Positions 1 through 13,575 of a DNA stretch of 64,000 nt are shown in pieces (the stretch's first letter is position 1; every line of letters starts with the position of its first letter). The notes beneath the pieces were generated by a model. The model made no database searches. It was not told where the DNA came from and saw only the letters and a list, made by a program, of their open reading frames with translations. Origin of the DNA: Atherix ibis (lineage: Eukaryota > Arthropoda > Insecta > Diptera > Athericidae); contig OY282608.1 in the NCBI GenBank assembly GCA_958298945.1, forward strand, positions 79,780,806-79,844,805, in the 5' to 3' direction. The position numbers and the translations under genes are program-made.

Positions 1-357
1 AACAAACCAACAAACCTACGAACGAACAAACCAAAAAACCAACAAACGAACAGACGAACAAACCAACAAACCAACAACCCAACAACCCAACAAACCAACA
101 AACCAACAAACCAACAAACCAACAAACCTACAAACCAACAAACCAACAAACAAATAAACCAACAAACCAACAAACCAACAAACTAACAAACAAACAATTC
201 AACAAACCAACAAACCACAAACCAACAAACCAACAAACCAACAAACCAACAAACCAACAAACCAACAAACCAACAAACCAACAAACCAACAAACCAACAA
301 ACCAACAAACCAACAAACCAACAAACCAACAAACCAACAAACCAACAAACCAACAAA

Positions 358-373
358 CTAATAAATGAATAAA
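358..373 (+). repeat. First copy of the CTAATAAATGAATAAA double unit
   Basis: This 16-bp variant pair recurs dozens of times through the array, for example near 598, 2010, 2379, 2898, 4186, 6779, 7339, 12358, 13093, 14099, 17316, 29552 and 63939. It supplies nearly every ATG in the window and carries two AATAAA hexamers. Most apparent + strand open frames begin at its ATG (Met-Asn-Lys-Pro), and the - strand frames that end in Phe-Ile-Tyr stop in it. Derived forms include CTAATAAATAAATAAA (27130, 35666, 60077) and CTAATAATTGAATAAA (58590, 62148). It is a useful landmark for block boundaries; no function is shown. Confidence 0.85.
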
Positions 374-2289
374 CCAACAAACCCACAAACCAACAAACCA
401 ACAAACAAACAAACCAACAAACCAACAAACCAACAAACCAACAAACCAACAAACCAACAAACCAACAAACCAACAAACCAACAAAGTAATAAATGAAAAA
501 ACCAACAATTCAACAAACCAACAATTCAACAAACCAACAAATCAACAAACCAACAAACCAACAAACAAACAAACCAACAAACCAACAAACCAACAAACTA
601 ATAAATGAATAAACCAACAAACCAACAACCAACAAACAAACAAACCAACAACCCAACAACCCAACAACCCAACAAACCAACAAACCAACAAACCAACAAA
701 CCAACAAACCAACAAACCAACAAACCAACAAACCAACAAACCAACAAACCAACAAACCAACAAACCAACAAATGAACAAACCAACAAACCAACAAACCAA
801 CAAACTAACAAACCAACAAACCAACAAACCTACGAACGAACAAACCAAAAAACCAACAAACGAACAGACGAACAAACCAACAAACCAACAAACCAACAAA
901 CCAACAAACCAACAAACCAACAAACCAACAAACCTACAAACCAAAAAACCAACAAACCAACAAACCAGCAGACCAACAAACCAACAAACGAGCAAACCAA
1001 CAAACCAACAAACCAACAAACCAACAACCCAACAACCCAACAAACCAACAAACCAACAAACCAACAAACCAACAAACCTACAAACCAACAAACCAACAAA
1101 CCAACAAACCAGCAGACCAACAAACCAACAAACGAGCAAACCAACAAACCAACAAACCAACAAACAAACAAACCAACAAACTAACAAACCAATAAACCAA
1201 CAAACCAACAAACCAACAAACCAACAAACCAACAAACCAACAAACCAACAAACCAACAAACCAACAAACCAACAAACTAAAAACGAACAAACCAACAAAC
1301 CAACAAACTAACAAACCAACAAACAAATAAACCAATAAACCAACAAACCAACACACCAACAAACCAACAAACCATCAAACCAACAAACCAACAAACCAAC
1401 AAACCAACAAACCAATAAACCAACAAACCAACAAACTAACAAACCAACAAACTAACAAACCAACAAAGCAGCAAACCAACAAACCAACAAACGAGCAAAC
1501 CAACAAACCAACAAACCAACAAACGAACAAACCAACAAACCAACAAACCAACAAACCAACAAACCAACAAACCAACAAACAAACAAACCAACAAACGAAC
1601 AAACCAACAAACCAACAAACCAACAAATCAACAAACCAACAAACCAACAAACCAACAAAACAACAAACCAACAAACAAACAAACCAATAGACGAACAAAC
1701 CAACAATCCAACAAACCAACAAACCAACAAACTAACAAACCAACAAACCAACAAACCAACAAACCAACAAACGAGCAAACCAACAAACCAACAAACAAAT
1801 AAACCAACAAACCAACAAACCAACAAACTAACAAACAAACAATTCAACAAACCAACAAACCACAAACCAACAAACCAACAAACCAACAAACCAACAAACC
1901 AACAAACCAACAAACCAACAAACCAACAAACCAACAAACCAACAAACCAACAAACCAACAAACCAACAAACCAACAAACCAACAAACCAACAAACCAACA
2001 AACCAACAAACTAATAAATGAATAAACCAACAAACCCACAAACCAACAAACCAACAAACAAACAAACCAACAAACCAACAAACCAACAAACCAACAAACC
2101 AAAAAACCAACAAACCAACAAACCAACAAACCAACAAACCAAAAAAACAACAAACCAACAAACCAACAAAGTAATAAATGAAAAAACCAATAAAACAACA
2201 AACCAACAAACCAACAAACCAACAAACCAACAAACCAACAAACCAACAAACCAACAAACCAACAAACCAACAAACCAACAATTCAACAA

Positions 2290-2824
2290 ACCAACAATTC
2301 AACAAACCAACAAATCAACAAACCAACAAACCAACAAACCAACAAACCAACAAACCAACAAACCAACAAACCAACAAACTAATAAATGAATAAACCAACA
2401 AACCAACAACCAACAAACAAACAAACCAACAACCCAACAACCCAACAACCCAACAAACCAACAAACCAACAAACCAACAAACCAACAAACCAACAAACCA
2501 ACAAACCAACAAACCAACAAACCAACAAACCAACAAATGAACAAACCAACAAACCAACAAACCAACAAACCAACAAACCAACAAACCAACAAACCTACGA
2601 ACGAACAAACCAAAAAACCAACAAACGAACAGACGAACAAACCAACAAACCAACAAACCAACAAACCAACAAACCAACAAACCAACAAACCAACAAACCT
2701 ACAAACCAAAAAACCAACAAACCAACAAACCAGCAGACCAACAAACCAACAAACGAGCAAACCAACAAACCAACAAACCAACAAACAAACAAACCAACAA
2801 ACTAACAAACCAATAAACCAACAA
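2290..2824 (+). repeat. Tandem block of about 520-535 bp, copy 1
   Basis: Copy 1 of a direct duplication. The CTAATAAATGAATAAA pair at 2379, the CCAACAA 7-mer, the run of CCAACAAC units, the CCTACGAACG cluster at 2594 and the CCAGCAGA unit near 2730 all reappear in the same order about 519 bp downstream. The offset is 535 bp at the left end (TCAACAAA unit) and about 511 bp at the right end, so a few whole units have been gained or lost. Confidence 0.85.
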
Positions 2825-3345
2825 ACCAACAATTCAACAAACCAACAAATCAACAAACCAACAAACCAACAAACCAACAAACCAACAAACCAACAAACTA
2901 ATAAATGAATAAACCAACAAACCAACAACCAACAAACAAACAAACCAACAACCCAACAACCCAACAACCCAACAAACCAACAAACCAACAAACCAACAAA
3001 CCAACAAACCAACAAACCAACAAACCAACAAACCAACAAACCAACAAACCAACAAATGAACAAACCAACAAACCAACAAACCAACAAACCAACAAACCAA
3101 CAAACCAACAAACCTACGAACGAACAAACCAAAAAACCAACAAACGAACAGACGAACAAACCAACAAACCAACAAACCAACAAACCAACAAACCAACAAA
3201 CCAACAAACCTACAAACCAAAAAACCAACAAACCAACAAACCAGCAGACCAACAAACCAACAAACGAGCAAACCAACAAACCAACAAACCAACAAACAAA
3301 CAAACCAACAAACTAACAAACCAATAAACCAACAAACCAACAAAC
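2825..3345 (+). repeat. Tandem block of about 520-535 bp, copy 2
   Basis: Copy 2 of the block starting near 2290. CTAATAAATGAATAAA lies at 2898 and CCTACGAACG at 3113, both exactly 519 bp after their partners. 519 is 64 x 8 + 7, because each copy carries an odd number of 7-bp units. After about 3345 the two copies differ: copy 1 was followed by CCAACAAT-TCAACAAA, this one by canonical and CAAACAAA units. Confidence 0.85.
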
Positions 3346-4660
3346 CAACAAACAAACAAACCAACAAACCAACAAACCAACAAACGAACAAACCAACAAA
3401 CCAACAAACTAAAAACGAACAAACCAACAAACCAACAAACTAACAAACCAACAAACAAATAAACCAATAAACCAACAAACCAACACACCAACAAACCAAC
3501 AAACCAACAAACCAACAAACCACCAAACCAACAAACCAACAAACCAACAAACCGACAAAACCAACAAACCAACAAACTAACAAACCAACAAACTAACAAA
3601 CCAACAAACCAGCAAACCAACAAACCAACAAACGAGCAAACCAACAAACCAACAAACCAACAAACGAACAAACCAACAAACCAACAAACCAACAAACCAA
3701 CAAACCAACAAACCAACAAACCAACAAACAAACAAACCAACAAACGAACAAACCAACAAACCAACAAACCAACAAACCAACAAACCAACAAACCAACAAA
3801 ACAACAAACCAACAAACCAACAAACCAATAGACGAACAAACCAACAAACCAACAATCCAACAAACCAACAAACCAACAAACTAACAAACCAACAAACCAA
3901 CAAACCAACAAACCAACAAACGAGCAAACCAACAAACCAACAAACAAATAAACCAACAAACCAACAAACCAACAAACTAACAAACAAACAATTCAACAAA
4001 CCAACAAACCACAAACCAACAAACCAACAAACCAGCAAACCAACAAACCAACAAACCAACAAACCAACAAACCAACAAACCAACAAACCAACAAACGAAC
4101 AAACCAACAAACCAACAAACCAACAAACCAACAAACCAACAAACCAACAAACCACCAAACCAACAAACCAACAAACCAACAAACTAATAAATGAATAAAC
4201 CAACAAACCAACAAACCAACAAGCCAACAAACAAACAAACCAACAAACCAACAAACCAACAAACCAACAAACCAACAAACCAACAAACCAACAAAGTAAT
4301 AAATGAAAAAACCAATAAAACAACAAACCAACAAACTAACAAACCAACAAACCAACAATTCAACAAACCAAAAATTCAACAAACCAACAAATCAACAAAC
4401 CAACAAACCAACAAACCAACAAACCAACAAACCAACAAACCAACAAACCAACAAACTAATAAATGAATAAACCAACAAACCAACAACCAACAATTCAACA
4501 AACTAACAAATCAACAAACCAACAAACCAACAAACCAACAAACCAACAAACCAACAAACCAACAAACCAACAAACCAACAAACCAACAAACTAATAAATG
4601 AATAAACCAACAAACCAACAACCAACAAACTAACAAACCAACAACCCAACAACCCAACAA

Positions 4661-6697
4661 CCCAACAAACCAACAAACCAACAAATCAACAAGCCAACAA
4701 ACCAACAAACCAACAAACCAACAAACCAACAAACCAACAAACCAACAAACCAACAAACGAACAAACCAACAAACCAACAAACCAACAAACCAACAAACCA
4801 ACAAACGAACAAACGAACAAACGAACAAACGAACAAACGAACAAAACAACAAACCAACAAACCAACAAACCAACAAATGAACAAACCAACAAACCAACAA
4901 ACCAACAAACCAAAAAACCAACAAACCAACAAACCAGCAAACCAACAAACGAGCAAACCACCAAACCAACAAACCAACAAACAAACAAACCAACAAACGA
5001 ACAAAACAATAAACCAACAAACCAACAAACCAACAAACCAACAAACCAACAAACCAACATACCAACAAACTAAAAACGAGCAAACCAACAAACCAACAAA
5101 CCAACAAACCAACAAAAAAATAAACCAACAAACCAACAAACCAACAAACGAACAATTCAACAAACCAATAAACCAACAAACCAACAAGCCAACAAACCAA
5201 CAAACTAACAAACCAACAAACGAACAAACCAACAACCCAACAAACCAACAAACCAACAAACCAACAAACCAACAAACCAACAAACCAACAACCGAACAAA
5301 CCAACAAACTAACAAACCAACAAACGAACAAACCAAAAAAACTAACAAACCAAGAAACCAACAAACCAACAAAACAACAAACCAACAAACAGACAAACCA
5401 ACAAACCAATAAACAAACAAACTAACAAACCAACAAACCAACAAACCAACGAACCAACAAACCAACAAACCAACAAACCAACAAACCAACAAACCAACAA
5501 ACCAACAAACCAACAAACAAACAAACCAACAAACCAACAAACTAACAAACCAACAAACCAACAAACCAACAAACGAACAAACCAAAAAACAACAAACGAA
5601 CAAATGAACAAACCAACAAACCAACAAACCAACAAACCAACAAACCAACAAACCAACAAACCAATAAACCAACACACCAACAAACCAACAAACCAACAAA
5701 CCGACAAACCAACAAACCAAAAAACCAACAAACCAACAAACCAGCAAACCAACAAACCAACAAACGAGCAAACCAACAAACCAACATACCAACAAACAAA
5801 CAAACCAACAAACGAACAAACCAATAAACCAACAAACCAACAAACCAACAAACCAACAAAGCAACAAACTAAAAACGAACAAACCAACAAACCAACAAAC
5901 TAACAAACAAACAAACAAATAAACCAATAAACCAACAAACCAACAAACCAAGAAACCAACAAACGAACAAACCAACAAACCAACAATCCAACAAACCAAC
6001 AATCCAACAAACCAACAAACCAACAAACTAACAAACCAACAAACCAACAAACCAACAAACCAACAAACCAACAAACCAACAAACGAGCAAACCAACAAAC
6101 CAACAAACAAATAAACCAACAAACCAACAAACCAACAAACTAACAAACAAACAATTCAACAAACCAACAAACCACAAACCAACAAACCAACAAACCAACG
6201 AACAAACAAACCAACAAACCAAAAAACGAAAAAACCAACAAACCAACAAACCAAAAAACCAACAAACCAACAAACCAACACACAAATAAACCAACAAACC
6301 AAAAAACTAACAAACCAACAAACCAACAAACCAACAAACCAACAAACCAACGAACGAACAAACCAAAAAACCAACAAACGAACAGACGAACAAAACAACA
6401 AACCAACAAACCAACAAACCAACAAACCAACAAACCAACAAACCTACAAACCAACAAGCCAACAAACCAACAAACCAGCAGACCAACAAACAAACAAACG
6501 AGCAAACCAACAAACCAACAAACCAACAAACAAACAAACCAACAAACGAACAAACCAATAAACCAACAAACCAACAAACCAACAAACCAACAAACCAACA
6601 AACCAACAAACCAACAAACTAAAAACGAACAAACCAACAAACCAACAAACTAACAAACCAACAAACAAATAAACCAACAAACCAACAAACCAACAAA
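4661..6697 (+). repeat. Array domain B: irregular transitional stretch
   Basis: Unit order here is less regular than in the neighbouring domains. It contains a run of five CGAACAAA units (4806-4845), CTAAAAACGAGC near 5067, scattered CCAAGAAA and CCAACATA variants, and the CGAACAGACG cluster near 6381. I could not find a clean tandem period inside it. No gene or non-repeat sequence is present. Confidence 0.6.
4806..4845 (+). repeat. Five consecutive CGAACAAA units
   Basis: Five copies of the C-to-G variant unit lie head to tail at 4806, 4814, 4822, 4830 and 4838, followed by ACAACAAA. Elsewhere CGAACAAA is usually single, or doubled as near 10010 and 12330. The canonical unit has no CpG and this variant does, so this is a small local cluster of CpG sites. 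Confidence 0.9.
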
Positions 6698-7257
6698 CTA
6701 ACAAACAAACAAACCAACAAACCAACAAACCAACAAACCAACAAACCAATAAACGAACAAACAAACAAACCAACAAACTAATAAATGAATAAACCAACAA
6801 AACAACAAACCAACAAACCAACAAACCAACAAACCAACAAACCAACAAACCAACAAACCAACAAACCAACAAACCAACAAACCAACAAACCAACAAACCA
6901 ACAAACCAACAAACCAACAAACCAACAAACCAACAAACCAACAAACCAACAAACTAACAAAACAACAAACTAACAAACCAACAAACCAACAAACCAACAA
7001 ACCAACAAACCAACAAACGAGCAAACCAACAAACCAACAAACCAACAAATTAACAAACCAACAAACCAACAAACAAACAAACTAACAAATGAACAAACCA
7101 ACAAACCAACAAACCAACAAACCAACAAACCAACAAACCGACAAAACAACAAACCAACAAACCAACAAACCAATAGACGAACAAACCTACAAACCAACAA
7201 TCCAACAAACCAACAAACCAACAAACAAATAAACCAACAAACCAACAAACCAACAAA
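6698..7257 (+). repeat. 560-bp tandem block, copy 1
   Basis: The segment starts with CTAACAAA-CAAACAAA, has CCAATAAA-CGAACAAA and doubled CAAACAAA units, then CTAATAAATGAATAAA at 6779, ACAACAAA and a long canonical run. The same order begins again at 7258. The offset is 560 bp, exactly 70 units. Confidence 0.8.
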
Positions 7258-7493
7258 CTAACAAACAAACAAACCAACAAACCAACAAACCAACAAACCA
7301 ACAAACCAATAAACGAACAAACAAACAAACCAACAAACTAATAAATGAATAAACCAACAAAACAACAAACCAACAAACCAACAAACCAACAAACCAACAA
7401 ACCAACAAACCAACAAACCAACAAACCAACAAACCAACAAACCAACAAACCAACAAACCAACAAACCAACAAACCAACAAACCAACAAACCAA
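7258..7493 (+). repeat. 560-bp tandem block, copy 2 (partial)
   Basis: This repeats the left part of the block at 6698, with CTAATAAATGAATAAA at 7339, 560 bp after its partner at 6779. It parts from copy 1 where CCAACAAT-TCAACAAA appears near 7495. Confidence 0.8.
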
Positions 7494-10267
7494 CAATTCA
7501 ACAAACCAACAATTCAACAAACCAACAAATCAACAAACCAACAAACCAACAAACCAGCAAACCAACAAACCAACAAACGAGCAAACCAACAAACCAACAA
7601 ACCAACAAACCAACAAACCAACAAACCAACAAACAAACAAACCAACAAACGAACAAACCAACAAACCAACAAACCAACAAACCAACAAACCAACAAACCA
7701 ACAAAACAACAAACCAACAAACCGACAAACCAACAAACCAACAAACTAATAAATGAATAAACCAACAAACCAACAAACCAACAAACCAACAAACAAACAA
7801 ACCAACAAACCAACAAACCAACAAACCAACAAACCAACAAACAAACAAACCAACAAACCAACAAACTAATAAATGAATAAACCAACAAAACAACAAACCA
7901 ACAAACCAACAAACCAACAAACCAACAAACCAACAAACCAACAAACCAACAAACCAACAAACCAACAAACCAACAAACCAACAAACCAACAAACCAACAA
8001 ACCAACAAACCAACAAACAAACAAACCAACAAACCAACAAATCAACAATTCAACAAACTAACAAACCAGCAGACCAACAAACCAACAAACGAGCAAACCA
8101 ACAAACCAACAAACCAACAAACCAATAGACGAACAAACCAACAAACCAACAATCCAACAAACCAACAAACCAACCAACAAATAAACCAACAAACCAACAA
8201 ACCAACAAACTAACAAACAAACAAACCAACAAACCAACAAACCAACAAACCAACAAACCAACAAACCAACAAACCAATAAACGAACAAACGAACAAACCA
8301 ACAAACTAATAAATGAATAAACCAACAAAACAACAAACCAACAAACCAACAAACCAACAAACCAACAAACCAACAAACCGACAAAACAACAAACCAACAA
8401 ACCAACAAACCAACAAACCAATAGACGAACAAACCAACAAACCAACAATCCAACAAACCAACAAACCAACAAACCAACAAACAAATAAACCAACAAACCA
8501 ACAAACCAACAAACTAACAAACAAACAAACCAACAAACCAACAAACCAACAAACCAACAAACCAACAAACCAATAAACGAGCAAACGAACAAACCAACAA
8601 ACTAATAAATGAATAAACCAACAAAACAACAAACCAACAAACCAACAAACCAACAAACCAACAAACCAACAGACCAACAAACCAACAAACCAACAAACCA
8701 ACAAACCAACAAACCAACAAACCAACAAACCAACAAACCAACAAACCAACAAACCAACAAACCAACAAACCAACAAACCAACAAACCAACAAACCAACAA
8801 TTCAACAAACCAACAATTCAACAAACCAACAAATCAACAAACCAACAAACCAACAAACCAACAAACCAACAAACGAGCAAACCAACAAACCAACAAACCA
8901 ACAAACCAACAAACCAACAAACCAACTAACCAACAAACAAACAAACCAACAAACGAACAAACCAACAAGCCAACAAACCAACAAACCAACAAACCAACAA
9001 ACCAACAAAACAACAAACCAACAAACCGACAAACCAACAAACCAATAGACGAACAAACCAACAAACCAACAATCCAACAAACCACAAACCAACAAACAAA
9101 TAAGCCAACAAACCAACAAACCAACAAACTAACAAACAAACAATTCAACAAACCAACAAAAAAATAAACCAACAAACCAACAAACCAACAAACCAACAAA
9201 CCAACAAACCAACAAACCAACAAACCAACAAACCAACAAACCAACAAACCAACAAACCAACAAACCAACAAACCAACAAACCAACAAACCAACAAACCAA
9301 CAAACTAATAAATGAATAAACCAACAAACCAACAAACCAACAAACCAACAAACAAACAAACCAACAAACCAACAAACCAACAAACCAACAAACAAACAAA
9401 CCAACAAACCAACAAACTAATAAATGAATAAACCAACAAAACAACAAACCAACAAACCAACAAACCAACAAACCAACAAACCAACAAACCAACAAACCAA
9501 CAAACCAACAAACCAACAAACCAACAAACCAACAAACCAACAAACCAACAAACCAACAAACCAACAAACCAACAAACCAACAAACAAACAAACCAACAAA
9601 CGAACAAACCAATAAACCAACAAACCAACAAACCAACAAACCAACAAACCAACAAACCAACAAACTAAAAACGAACAAACCAACAAACCAACAAACCAAC
9701 AAACGAGCAAACCAACAAACCAACAAACCAACAAATTAACAAACCAACAAACCAACAAACAAACAAACCAACAAACGAACAAACCAACAAACCAACAAAC
9801 CAACAAACCAACAAACCAACAAACCAACAAAACAACAAACCAACAAACCAACAAACCAACAAACCAACAAACCAACAATCCAACATACCAACAAACCAAC
9901 AAACAAATAAACCAACAAACCAACAAACCAACAAACTAACAAACAAACAAACCAACAAACCAACAAACCAACAAACCAATAAACCAACAAACCAACAAAC
10001 CAATAAACGAACAAACGAACAAACCAACAAACTAATAAATGAATAAACCAACAAAACAACAAACCAACAAACCAACAAACCAACAAACCAACAAACCAAC
10101 AAACCAACAAACCAACAAACCAACAAACCAACAAACCAACAAACCAACTAACCAATAAACCAACAAACCAACAAACCAACAAACCAACAAACCAACAATT
10201 CAACAAAACAACAATTCAACAAACCAACAAATCAACAAACCAACAAACCAACAAACCAGCAAACCAA

Positions 10268-10275
10268 TTAATTAA
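10268..10275. other. TTAATTAA palindrome inside the array
   Basis: A CCAATTAATTAAC variant produces the only TTAATTAA I noticed in the window. It probably arose from two adjacent C-to-T changes in CCAATAAA- and CTAACAAA-like units. It is useful as a landmark; nothing indicates a function. Confidence 0.7.
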
Positions 10276-10598
10276 CAAACGAGCAAACGAGCAAACCAAC
10301 AAACCAACAAACCAACAAACCAACAAACCACCAAACCAACAAACCAACAAACCAACAAACAAACAAACCAACAAACGAACAAACCAACAAACCAACAAAC
10401 CAACAAACCAACAAACCAACAAACCAACAAACCAACAAAACAACAAACCAACAAACCGACAAACTAACAAACCAATAGACGAACAAACCAACAAACCAAC
10501 AATCCAACAAACCACAAACCAACTAACAAATAAGCCAACAAACCAACAAACCAACAAACTAACAAACAAATAATTCAACAAACCAACAAAAAAACAAA

Positions 10599-10846
10599 CC
10601 AACAAACCAACAAACCAACAAACCAACAAACCAACAAACCAACAAACCAACAAACCAACAAACCAACAAACCAACAAACCAACAAACCAACAAACCAACA
10701 AACCAACAAACCAACAAACCAACAAACCAACAAACCAACAAACCAACAAACCAACAAACCAACAAACCAACAAACCAACAAACCAACAAACCAACAAACC
10801 AACAAACCAACAAACCAACAAACCAACAAACCAACAAACCAACAAA
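10599..10846 (+). repeat. Canonical run of 31 CCAACAAA units
   Basis: 248 bp without any variant, between an AAAACAAA unit (10591-10598) and the TAATTAAATGAATAAA variant that follows. It is one of the longest pure runs in the window. Confidence 0.9.
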
Positions 10847-12569
10847 TAATTAAATGAATAAACCAACAAACCAACAAATTAACAAACCAACAAACAAACA
10901 AACCAACAAACCAACAAACCAACAAACCAACAAACCAACATACAAACAAACCAACAAACTAATAAATGAATAAACAAAGAAACCAACAAACCAACAAACC
11001 AACAAACCAACAAACCAACAAACCAACAAACCAACAAACCAACAAACCAACAAACCAACAAACCAACAAACCAACAAACCAACAAACCAACAAACCAACA
11101 AACCAACAAACCAACAAACCAACAAACCAACAAACCAACAAACCAACAAACCAACAAACCAACAAACCAACAAACGAGCAAACCAACAAACCAACAAACA
11201 AATAAACCAACAAACCAACAAACCAACGAACTAACAAACAAACAATTCAACAAACCAACAAACCACAAACCAACAAACCAACAAACCAACAAACCAACAA
11301 ACCAACAAACCAACAAACCAACAAACCAACAAACCAACAAACCAACACACAACCATACCAACAAACCAACAAACTAACAAACCAACAAACCAACGAACGA
11401 ACAAACCAAAAAACCAACAAACGAACAGACGAACAAACCAACAAACCAACAAACCAACAAACCAACAAACCAACAAACCAACAAACCTTCAAACCAACAA
11501 ACCAACAAACCAACAAACCAGCAGACCAACAAACCAACAAACGAGCAAACCAACAAACCAACAAACAAACAAACAAACAAACCAACAAACGAACAAACCA
11601 ATAAACCAACAAACCAACAAACCAACAAACCAACAAACCAACAAACCAACAAACCAACAAACCAACAAACCAACAAACCAACAAACCAACAAACCAACAA
11701 ACCAACAAACTAAAAACGAACAAACCATCAAACAAACAAACTAACAAACCAAAAAACAAATAAACCAATAAACCAACAAACCAACACACCAACACACTAG
11801 CAAACCAACAAACCAACAAACCAACAAACCAACAAACCAACAAACCAACAAACCAACAAACCAACAAACCAACAAACCAACAAACCAACAAACCAACAAA
11901 CCAACAAACCAACAAACCAACAAACAAACAAACCAACAAACGAACAAACCAACAAACCAACAAACCAACAAACCAACAAACCAACAAAACAACAAACCAA
12001 CAAACCAACAAACCAACAAACCAATAGACGAACAAACCAACAAACCAACAATCCAACAAACCAATAAACCAACAAACTAACAAACCAACAAACCAACAAA
12101 CCAACAAACCAACAAACGAGCAAACCAACAAACCAACAAACAAATAAACCAACAAACCAACAAACTAACAAACAAACATTTCAACAATCCAACAAACCAA
12201 CAAACCACAAACCAACAAACCAACAAACCAACAAACCAACAAACCAACAAACCAACAAACCAACAAACCAACGAACCAACAAACCAACAAACCAACAAAC
12301 CAACAAACCAACAAACCAACAAACCAATAAACGAACAAACGAACAAACCAACAAACTAATAAATGAATAAACCAACAAAACAACAAACCAACAAACCAAC
12401 AAACCAACAAACCAACAAACCAACAAACCAACAAACCAACAAACCAACAAACCAACAAACCAACAAACCAACAAACCAACAAACCAACAAACCAACAAAC
12501 CAACAAACCAACAAACCAACAAACCAACAAACCAACAAACCAACAATTCAACAAACCAACAATTCAACA

Positions 12570-13575
12570 AATCAACAAATCAACAAACCAACAAACCAAC
12601 AAACCAGCAAACCAACAAACCAACAAACGAGCAAACCAACAAACCAACAAACCAACAAACCAACAAACCAACAAACCAACAAACAAACAAACCAACAAAC
12701 GAACAAACCGACAAACCAACAAACCAACAAACCAACAAACCAACAAACCAACAAAACAACAAACCAACAAACCGTCAAACCAACAAACCAATAGACGAAC
12801 AAACCAACAAACCAACAATCCAGCAAACCGCAAACCAACAAACAAATAAGCCAACAAACCAACAAACCAACAAACTAACAAACAAACAATTCAACAAACC
12901 AACAAAAAAACAAACCAACAAACCAACAAACCAACAAACCAACAAACCAACAAACCAACAAACCAACAAACCAACAAACCAACAAACCAACAAACCAACA
13001 AACCAGCAAACCAACAAACCAACAAACCAACAAACCAACAAACCAACAAACCAACAAACCAACAAACAAACAAACCAACAAACCAACAAACTAATAAATG
13101 AATAAACCAACTAAACAACAAACCAACAAACCAACAAACCAACAAACCAACAAACCAACAAACCAACAAACCAACAAACCAACAAACCAACAAACCAACA
13201 AACCAACAAACGAACAAACCAACAAACCAACAAACCAACAAACCAACAAATCAACAATTCAACAAACCAACAAACCAGCAGACCAACAAACCAACAAACG
13301 AGCAAACCAACAAACCAACAAACCAACAAACAAACAAACCAACAAACGAACAAACCAATAAACCAACAAACCAACAAACCAACAAACCAACAAACCAACA
13401 AACCAACAAACTAAAAACGAACAAACCAACAAACCAACAAACTAACAAACCAACAAACAAATAAACCAATAAACCAACAAACCAACACACCAACAAACCA
13501 ACAAACCAACAAACCAACAAACCAACAAACCAACAAACCAACAAACCAACAAACCAACAAACCAACAAACCAACA
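12570..13575 (+). repeat. 1,006-bp tandem duplication, copy 1
   Basis: The copy begins at a pair of TCAACAAA units (T at 12572 and 12580) and runs through CCGTCAAA, the 7-mer CCGCAAA, CAAATAAGCC (G at 12850), CTAATAAATGAATAAA-CCAACTAA, CCAGCAGA and CTAAAAA-CGAACAAA. All of these occur again exactly 1,006 bp later. In the lines I compared I saw no base difference, including rare private variants (CCGTCAAA, CCGCAAA, CCAACTAA). 1,006 is 125 x 8 + 6, matching two 7-bp units per copy. Confidence 0.92.

Larger units (their letters stand above)
1..4660 (+). repeat. Array domain A: family with GTAATAAATGAAAAAA and CCTACGAACG markers
   Basis: This stretch is distinguished by markers rare or absent in the middle of the window. 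GTAATAAATGAAAAAA occurs at 486, 2171 and 4296 (spacings 1,685 and 2,125 bp). The cluster CCTACGAACG, followed by CCAAAAAA and CGAACAGACG, occurs at 15, 829, 2594 and 3113. A 7-bp CCAACAA unit followed by several CCAACAAC units occurs near 629, 2406, 2925 and 4620. The order of these markers repeats, which suggests a higher-order repeat of roughly 1.7-2.1 kb whose length varies through internal duplication. The left edge is cut by the window. Confidence 0.75.
6698..12567 (+). repeat. Array domain C: CTAATAAATGAATAAA blocks with long canonical runs
   Basis: The domain is built of repeats of CTAATAAATGAATAAA, then CCAACAAA-ACAACAAA, then 15-23 canonical units. Starts lie near 6779, 7339, 7867, 8306, 8602, 9417, 10036 and 12358. 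The marker CAAATAAGCC first appears here (G at 9104 and 10534). A unique eight-base palindrome, TTAATTAA, lies at 10268-10275. The CGAACAGACG cluster appears once, near 11428, and I did not see it again until about 40130. No non-repeat sequence is present. Confidence 0.65.

Noticed and set aside
486..501. GTAATAAATGAAAAAA as a splice donor or coding start
   Set aside because: It is a three-copy variant of the same double unit (486, 2171, 4296) inside repeats on both sides, with no exon-like sequence around it.
10847..10862. TAATTAAATGAATAAA as a promoter or start site
   Set aside because: It is a local variant of the recurrent CTAATAAATGAATAAA unit; the AT-rich look comes from two adjacent changes, and no gene follows.
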